From Thiobacillus sp. (GTDB lineage Bacteria; Pseudomonadota; Gammaproteobacteria; Burkholderiales; Thiobacillaceae), in contig JACKLQ010000005.1 of the NCBI GenBank assembly GCA_024235835.1, forward strand, positions 1 to 64,000: DNA of 64,000 nt, read 5' to 3'. This document shows positions 59,400 to 64,000 of the stretch, one piece after another (within the stretch, counting starts at the first letter, position 1; the number at the start of each line of letters is the position of its first letter). A program made the translations under genes and the position numbers. Under the pieces are notes generated by a model. It was not told the DNA's origin, did no database searches, and saw nothing but the letters and a program-made list of their open reading frames with translations.

Positions 59400-59485
59400 A
59401 CAAAGTTGGCAGTTGTCAGTAGGCAGTTGGCAGAAAACACGCCGCTGTTTGCCGTTGCTGAGGACTGCATACTGCCTACAGGAGA
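59400..59485 (+). repeat. Intergenic inverted array of GGCAGTT-type units between fdx and iscX
   Basis: Left units AGTTGGCAGTTGTCAGT and AGGCAGTTGGCAG are mirrored by GGACTGCATACTGCCTACAG. A third unit family with the same hairpin plan, again in an isc gap. Confidence 0.7.
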
Positions 59486-59491
59486 CTTATC

Positions 59492-59686
59492 ATGAAATGG
59501 ACCGACACCCTGGACATCGCCATCGCCCTGGAGGAACACCATCCGGAGGTGGACCCGCGCTACGTGCGCTTCACGGATTTGCATCGCTGGGTCATGGAAT
59601 TGCCGGACTTCGCGGACGATGCCAACCGCTCTGGCGAGAAGATTCTCGAGGCCATCCAGATGGCCTGGATCGAGGAGCGGGATTGA
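59492..59686 (+). CDS. iscX: Fe-S assembly modulator IscX (64 aa)
   Basis: Small acidic protein that binds IscS and tunes sulfur transfer. MKWTDTLDIAIALEEHHPEV, DPRYVRFTDLHRWVMEL and AIQMAWIEERD are the family blocks. Last canonical gene of the isc operon. Confidence 0.96.
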   Translation: MKWTDTLDIAIALEEHHPEVDPRYVRFTDLHRWVMELPDFADDANRSGEKILEAIQMAWIEERD

Positions 59687-60210
59687 AACTCATCGTACTC
59701 ATGCTGGCGGCCCTGATGGTCGCCCCCGTCTTGGCCGCCGAGCCCCTGGGCTTCAAGGGCCATAGCATTGGCACCTCCAGCGTCGCGGTCACCCGGGACC
59801 CCAGGTTCGACTGCCGCGTGGTGCGCGCTCCCACGGCGGACCAGGTCTGCTCCCTGCGGCCCAAGGAGCAGGAGACCATCGCTGGTGCCCGGGTGGCGAG
59901 CCTCTATTACTTCTATGATCAGGCCCGCCTGACGGGTATCACCATCAGCTTGCCTGAGAGCCATTTCCAGGCCGTGGCCCAGGCCCTGGAGGCCAAGTAC
60001 GGTCCGGCCCAGACCAGCGTGGAGGCGGTGAAGAACCTGAAAGGCGACAGCTTCGAGAATCGCACCCTCACCTGGCGCCAGGGGGAAGCCCGACTCCAGT
60101 TCCAGCGCTATGCAGGGCGCCTGGACCAATCCCTGCTTAAGCTCAACGACGAGGCTGCCGCCGAACGCATCCGCCAACGTCGCTCCCGGGACCCCGGGCA
60201 GGACCTCTGA
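59683..60210 (+). CDS. Exported protein of unknown function, coupled to iscX (175 aa)
   Basis: Start is a TTG overlapping the iscX stop (TTGA), which gives a signal peptide (MKLIVLMLAALMVAPVLA). The mature part has two cysteines (FDCRVVRAPTADQVCSL) and YYFYDQARLTGITISLPES, LEAKYGPAQTSVEAVKN. It resembles small periplasmic proteins of unknown role. An ATG at 59701 is a possible alternative start but would cut the signal peptide. Coupling with iscX suggests co-expression with the isc operon, not a proven part of it. Confidence 0.7.
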   Translation: MKLIVLMLAALMVAPVLAAEPLGFKGHSIGTSSVAVTRDPRFDCRVVRAPTADQVCSLRPKEQETIAGARVASLYYFYDQARLTGITISLPESHFQAVAQALEAKYGPAQTSVEAVKNLKGDSFENRTLTWRQGEARLQFQRYAGRLDQSLLKLNDEAAAERIRQRRSRDPGQDL

Positions 60211-60456
60211 TCCCCTGGTAACAGGGCGCTCTCTTCCTGCCCCGGGTTTTCATGGGGATGAAGACAATGTCCATGGAGGACTCGAGCAGGATCCGAATGG
60301 CCCCGCCGAAGCAGAGGGCCCCTTTGCTATGGGCTGATGCTGTTTGCCCGGCGCCGAGAAGGGACCTTTGTCAAGAACATCAGGGTTGGCCCGTGACGGG
60401 CCGATGATGTGTGCCGCCCATGAGGCCACGGTAAGGGGGGCGTTCAGGCTGCCGCT

Positions 60457-61554
60457 CTAATTTCCTGGCGCGGGGGACAGGGTGTTGCCTTCGAAAACGA
60501 TTCCTTGCAAAGGCGTGCCCAAGGTCTGCTGACGCAGTTTCGCACCCTTTTCAAAGGGGATGGGGGTGGACACGAAGGTGTTGCCGACGATGGTGTTGTC
60601 GTCGTCCTCCACCCGCACGCCCACGGCCACATCGACGAAGCGGTTTCCCCGTACCTGATTGTGGCTGGCGTGGTCGGGAAAGTGGCCCGGGGCCAGATAG
60701 GGGGGGTCGCCGCAGTCCCAGCTGCTCAGGTCCCTGCTTTGCCGCGAGGCGATCCACACGCCCACCTTCTCGTCCTCGATGGTGTTGCCCTGTATCAGAT
60801 TGTGGTCGGCGTGCTGCCAGCGGGGCACGCTCTGGGGGTTGGTGTTGATGTGTTCCTGGCAGTTCTTGTACAGGAATATGCCACCCGCGGCGTTGTCGAA
60901 AATGCGGTTGCCCACCAGCCGGTTGTGGGCGGAGGAATCGATGGCGATGCCTTCCCGCAGGCCCGAGCCGAACCGGTAGCGGGGAAAGCTGCCGTGGCCG
61001 TTGCCGGTCACCGTGGTGTTGAGGATTTCGTTTTTCCTGGAACTGTGCTCCAGGTAGATGCCCGAGGAACCCGAGCCACTCACGTGGCTGTCGGCGATGC
61101 GCACCTGGCTGACGTAGTCGTCCAGGTAGATGCCCACGCGCTGGCTGTCCCGGACGCTAACGTTCTCCAGGACGATGTGGTGGGGAGTGATGCGGTAAAG
61201 GGTCTCCCGGTCATGGCGTTTGGCCTTGACGCCATCCGGCTCCAGGCGGGCCACGCGGATGCCGTTGCCGCCCCCCCGGACATGGCAGTTCCTGACCGTG
61301 ACCTGGCTGACGGGCTGCCGGCCACCGATGAGGATGCCCCAGTCCAGTCCCCGGGCATCGATCTGGGCGCCTCGGCAATCCAGTTCCACGCCGCTTGCGG
61401 TGATATGGATGGATGTGCGGTAGCGGCAGGCAGGTTCCAGGCGGGTGTCCTGGGTGACGGTGATGGCCTCGGGGACAGGGCAGTCCGGCAAGGCGCCGCC
61501 CATGGCCCAGGCCTGGGCACTTAACAGCAGTACCAGCGAAAGTGGCGGCAGCAT
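60457..61554 (-). CDS. Secreted right-handed beta-helix (NosD/parallel helix) protein (365 aa)
   Basis: Signal peptide residues 1-17 (ending AWA), then TVTQDTRLEPACRYRTSIHI and GVELDCRGAQIDARG, the start of many pectate-lyase-like helices. At least eight beta-helix turns follow (VTVRNCHVRGGGNGIRVA, VGIYLDDYVSQVRIADSHVS, NRIFDNAAGGIFLYKN, NTIEDEKVGVWIASR, NRFVDVAVGVRVEDDDNTIV). No catalytic triad is clear. It could bind or cut surface polysaccharide. It is not tagged. Confidence 0.83.
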   Translation of the reverse strand: MLPPLSLVLLLSAQAWAMGGALPDCPVPEAITVTQDTRLEPACRYRTSIHITASGVELDCRGAQIDARGLDWGILIGGRQPVSQVTVRNCHVRGGGNGIRVARLEPDGVKAKRHDRETLYRITPHHIVLENVSVRDSQRVGIYLDDYVSQVRIADSHVSGSGSSGIYLEHSSRKNEILNTTVTGNGHGSFPRYRFGSGLREGIAIDSSAHNRLVGNRIFDNAAGGIFLYKNCQEHINTNPQSVPRWQHADHNLIQGNTIEDEKVGVWIASRQSRDLSSWDCGDPPYLAPGHFPDHASHNQVRGNRFVDVAVGVRVEDDDNTIVGNTFVSTPIPFEKGAKLRQQTLGTPLQGIVFEGNTLSPAPGN

Positions 61555-61578
61555 CGTGTAACGGCCTGAAGAAGGCCT

Positions 61579-61944
61579 TCAATGATCCCGGGATGGGCGG
61601 GCGAAGTCCTCGATGGCATCCATGAGGGCCTCGGCCCAGACCTGGGGCGGCCGGTCGGCACGGGGCAGGTGGATGAGGCGGATGCCCCGCTGCCGGCAGG
61701 CTGCCTGGTCCACCACTGACAGGTCCTCCCCGGTCACCACCAGCAAGGCCAGCTTGGGGCAGCCGTCGATGTCCGGCCCCGTGACGGATGACTCATGGGT
61801 GACGCCGATGGTGGCCCGCCAGAGGTGGTCCACGCATTCCCCGGCCTGGGTATGGGGATGTTCCACCCAGACGTGGTCGAAGCCGGGTATGCGCATTTCA
61901 CCGGGCATGGCGGCCCGGTCCAGCAGGACGATGTAGTGCTTCAT
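61579..61944 (-). CDS. Small protein resembling the N-terminal half-domain of D-2-hydroxyacid dehydrogenases (121 aa)
   Basis: The whole sequence resembles the first 100 residues of glycerate/D-2-hydroxyacid dehydrogenases: IVLLDRAAMPG, WVEHPHTQAGE, CPKLALLVVTGEDLSVVDQA and RQRGIRLIHLP. The nucleotide-binding domain that should follow is absent, and a normal stop ends the gene. It could be a relic or a stand-alone regulatory piece. It lies 7 bases after the GarR-like reductase gene on the same strand, another hydroxyacid enzyme. Confidence 0.6.
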   Translation of the reverse strand: MKHYIVLLDRAAMPGEMRIPGFDHVWVEHPHTQAGECVDHLWRATIGVTHESSVTGPDIDGCPKLALLVVTGEDLSVVDQAACRQRGIRLIHLPRADRPPQVWAEALMDAIEDFARPSRDH

Positions 61945-61951
61945 GGCTTGG

Positions 61952-62833
61952 CTAGGTTTGCAGGGATTGGATGATGTGGATCAGGGCCGATGAATCAAGT
62001 TCCCCTTCGCCCCTGGCCACCAGGGCGTCCATGGCAGAGGCGGCCTGTGCCGTCACGGGCAGGGCCACGCCCGCCATCATGGCTTCCGCCAGGACCAGCC
62101 CCAGGTCCTTCTTGTGCAGTCGGGCCTTGAAGCCGGGGATGAAATTCCCGTCCAGCATGCGCTGGCCGTGGACCTCCAGGATGCGGCTGTAGGCGAAGCC
62201 CCCCAGCAGGGCCTGGCGCACCTTGGTGGGATCGACATCTTCCCGCTGGGCGAAGGTGAGGGCCTCGGCTACGCCCATCAGGGTGGCGGAAACGACAATC
62301 TGGTTGCATGCCTTGGCCACCTGGCCGGCACCGGTGTCGCCTACATGGACGATGTTCTGTCCCATCAGCTGGAGCAGAGGCAGCACCCGTGTGAAAGCGT
62401 CCGTGGGGCCCCCCACCATGATGGACAGGGTGCCTGTCCTGGCGCCTGCCTCGCCGCCGGACACGGGGGCATCCATCCAGATGACGCCCCTTCCCGCCAG
62501 GCGGGCGCTGCAGGCGCGGGTGGCGGTGAGGGAAGTGGTGCCCAGGTCCACCACCACGCTGGCAGTCCCAAGCCCCTCTGCCGCGCCCCGGGGTCCGAAC
62601 ATGACGGATTCCAGGGCCGAGTCGTCGGCCACATTGACGAAGAGGATGTCCGAGCCGGCCGCGGCCAGGAACGGGGATTCCGCCACCCGGGCGCCGGCTG
62701 CCCGGAGTGCCTCCGCGCTGGAGAGGGTGCGGTTATGTACGGTGAGGAGTACGCCGCCCTTGCTCAAGTTGAGGGCCATGGGCCTGCCCATGGTGCCCAG
62801 GCCGATGAATCCGGCGGAGGCAGCCGGTGACAT
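61952..62833 (-). CDS. NAD(P)-dependent 3-hydroxyisobutyrate / tartronate-semialdehyde reductase family protein (293 aa)
   Basis: Beta-hydroxyacid dehydrogenase. Rossmann motif GFIGLGTMGRPMALNLSKGG at the N-terminus, substrate motif DAPVSGGEAGARTGTLSIMV (about 122), catalytic-lysine region GAGQVAKACNQIVV (about 170) and the C-terminal KDLGLVLAEA. Both 2-hydroxy-3-oxopropionate reductase (GarR/GlxR) and 3-hydroxyisobutyrate dehydrogenase are possible. The ATG at 62833 overlaps the stop of the upstream gene (TGATG); a GTG one codon earlier is possible. Confidence 0.88.
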   Translation of the reverse strand: MSPAASAGFIGLGTMGRPMALNLSKGGVLLTVHNRTLSSAEALRAAGARVAESPFLAAAGSDILFVNVADDSALESVMFGPRGAAEGLGTASVVVDLGTTSLTATRACSARLAGRGVIWMDAPVSGGEAGARTGTLSIMVGGPTDAFTRVLPLLQLMGQNIVHVGDTGAGQVAKACNQIVVSATLMGVAEALTFAQREDVDPTKVRQALLGGFAYSRILEVHGQRMLDGNFIPGFKARLHKKDLGLVLAEAMMAGVALPVTAQAASAMDALVARGEGELDSSALIHIIQSLQT

Positions 62834-63141
62834 CACAAGGCTTCGTTGTCCGGGGCCTTCTCGGTTTTTTTCGGCACCTGCATTTGCTTCTGCACTTCAT
62901 CCAGGCCTTTGGGAGGGTGCAGGCGCTGGTTCGTGCCCCAGCTGAGGTCGCGGGCCTGGGGACGCCGGTGGCGGCGGCGGTAGGTGAAGCGCAGATTCCA
63001 GATCACGAACCCCGCCGAGATCAGCAGGATGCCACTGATCTTGCCGATGAAGGCCTCCAGCACGATGGTGGCGATCAACCCCATCAGCACGTAGAGATAG
63101 GGGAGCGGCTCGTATAGCCAGTCCGGTACGTTTTTGAGCAT
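62833..63141 (-). CDS. Small membrane protein of unknown function (102 aa)
   Basis: MLKNVPDWLYEPLPYLYVLM opens into two membrane segments (about 14-35 and 38-55), then a strongly basic cytoplasmic stretch (NLRFTYRRRHRRPQARD) and a hydrophilic tail. I do not name a family. Its stop overlaps the start of the reductase gene, so they are translationally coupled. Confidence 0.7.
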   Translation of the reverse strand: MLKNVPDWLYEPLPYLYVLMGLIATIVLEAFIGKISGILLISAGFVIWNLRFTYRRRHRRPQARDLSWGTNQRLHPPKGLDEVQKQMQVPKKTEKAPDNEAL

Positions 63142-63206
63142 TGTCTCCTCCTACTTGGACCGAGTTTATCAAGCTTGATGCAATTTGCCGGAAAAATCGC
63201 CGCAGT

Positions 63207-64000
63207 TCAGCGCAGGAAGGCGATCCAGAAGGGTAGGGTGACGAGAAACAGCAGGCTGCTCCAACTTGCCGTCAGGGCCGCTGCGCGCACATCCAGGTTG
63301 AAGCGGTCGGCGAAACTGGCGGCCATGAGCATGGTGGGCATGGCCGTTTCCAGCACGGCGGCGGTCTGGGCGGGATGGAGTTCGCCGAAAATGAGCCGGG
63401 CCAACCCCAGGGCCAGCATAGGGGCCAGCAGGAGCTTGATGGCCACCGCGGCCAGCACCGGCCGGGTGGGACGCAGGTCGCCCCAGGGAATGGACAGGCC
63501 CAGGGTGAACAACATGATGGGGATGGTGGCCTGGCCCATGAACTTGGCCGCCTTGATGAGGGGAGTGACGTCGATGCCCGACAGGTTCACCGCGAAGCCC
63601 AGCACGAAGCCCCATATGGGGGGCAGGGACACCATGGTGCGCAACAGGCTGGTGCCTTGTCCCCCTTCGTGCCCCAGGCGCGTGGCGATCCAGACCCCGA
63701 AGGTCCATACCAGGGGCGTGGATGCCAGCACGTCGGCGAAGGCGGCGTAGCTGCCGCCTATATCTCCATACAGGAAGGTCAGGGTGGGGTAGCCCATGAA
63801 CAGGACGTTGCCGAAGATGCCTGCCAGCAGGATGGCGGATCGGGTTTCCCGGGCCAACCCCTGTCCCAGGCGGCTATGGAACAGCAGGGGGTAGAGCAGC
63901 GCGAAGGCCAGGGCGATGCCCAGGAGGGTGATGACGGGTACGGTCAGAAGCTGGGGCGTGATTTCCGCCTGGGCGGAGAGGGCGAACAGCAGGGGCGGGG
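63207..64000 (-). CDS. AEC-family (auxin efflux carrier-like) transporter, cut off by the window edge
   Basis: The minus-strand frame is open from the last base to the stop at 63207; the N-terminal part lies outside. Several membrane segments are visible (PVITLLGIALAFALLYPLLF, LVWTFGVWIA, PPIWGFVLGFAVNL, MGQATIPIMLFTLGLSIPWG, AVLETAMPTMLMAASFADRF). GFAVNLSGIDVTP, TIPIMLFTLG and ETAMP are typical of AEC permeases, which export small organic acids or similar compounds. The substrate is unknown. Confidence 0.88.
   Translation of the reverse strand, partial: PPLLFALSAQAEITPQLLTVPVITLLGIALAFALLYPLLFHSRLGQGLARETRSAILLAGIFGNVLFMGYPTLTFLYGDIGGSYAAFADVLASTPLVWTFGVWIATRLGHEGGQGTSLLRTMVSLPPIWGFVLGFAVNLSGIDVTPLIKAAKFMGQATIPIMLFTLGLSIPWGDLRPTRPVLAAVAIKLLLAPMLALGLARLIFGELHPAQTAAVLETAMPTMLMAASFADRFNLDVRAAALTASWSSLLFLVTLPFWIAFLR

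Noticed and set aside
1..64000. CRISPR array, insertion sequence, transposase or phage genes
   Set aside because: No regularly spaced repeats with spacers and no transposase, integrase or phage structural motifs were found on either strand.
1..64000. Exosortase or its usual exopolysaccharide genes inside the window
   Set aside because: No protein here has the exosortase transmembrane/catalytic pattern; the sorting enzyme for the PEP-CTERM proteins must be encoded elsewhere.

Overview
The window is GC-rich, densely coded chromosomal DNA from a proteobacterium, most likely a betaproteobacterium of the Rhodocyclales/Nitrosomonadales kind. The reasons are the complete isc operon preceded by suhB, trmJ and cysE, fifteen proteins with the PEP-CTERM sorting tag, an EpsA-type LuxR regulator and the overall gene style. 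The species cannot be told from the sequence.

Layout. 1-2400 is a patchy edge: a cut-off heme-binding DUF3365 sensor, a higBA toxin-antitoxin pair with its operator, a broken nifZ-like gene and a tRNA-Arg(CCU). 2566-4944 holds a DksA/TraR-like zinc finger gene and uup. 5130-23911 is a plus-strand run of fourteen PEP-CTERM proteins plus one untagged 5'-nucleotidase. Many are phosphate-releasing enzymes: PhoX-like (DUF839), PhoD-like, calcineurin-like, beta-propeller phytase, 5'-nucleotidase, endonuclease/exonuclease/phosphatase and SdiA-regulated/phytase-like propeller. 24161-27691 holds lapG, lapD and a PpiC isomerase. 27785-48875 is a minus-strand run: PEP-CTERM protein, PstS-like binding protein, two-partner secretion pair (TpsB and a 3586-residue TpsA), an ExbB fusion, ExbD, TonB, porin, ankyrin and coiled-coil proteins. 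49199-50887 holds a prepilin-like protein and EpsA. 51307-60210 is suhB / trmJ-cysE-iscRSUA-hscBA-fdx-iscX. 60457-64000 holds a beta-helix protein, a small D-hydroxyacid-dehydrogenase fragment, a GarR-like reductase, a small membrane protein and a cut-off AEC transporter.

How it works together (inference). The two large clusters look like one extracellular phosphate-scavenging programme. Surface-sorted phosphoesterases would strip phosphate from phytate, nucleotides, nucleic acids and esters. The PstS-like protein, TonB-ExbB-ExbD and porin would take part in capture or uptake, and the TPS exoprotein resembles the phosphate-starvation PdtA/PdtB locus of Pseudomonas aeruginosa.

The strongest new signal is a shared promoter design at eight places on both strands. 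It is an 18-bp site (ATGAGC-N6-GCTCAT), then 15 bases, then a degenerate Pho-box-like 7-4-7 direct repeat, then exactly 10 bases, then a -10-like hexamer. Boxes of the Pho type without the palindrome also sit before lapG-lapD, ppiC and possibly epsA. This suggests a phosphate-plus-second-signal regulon that has not, as far as I know, been described.
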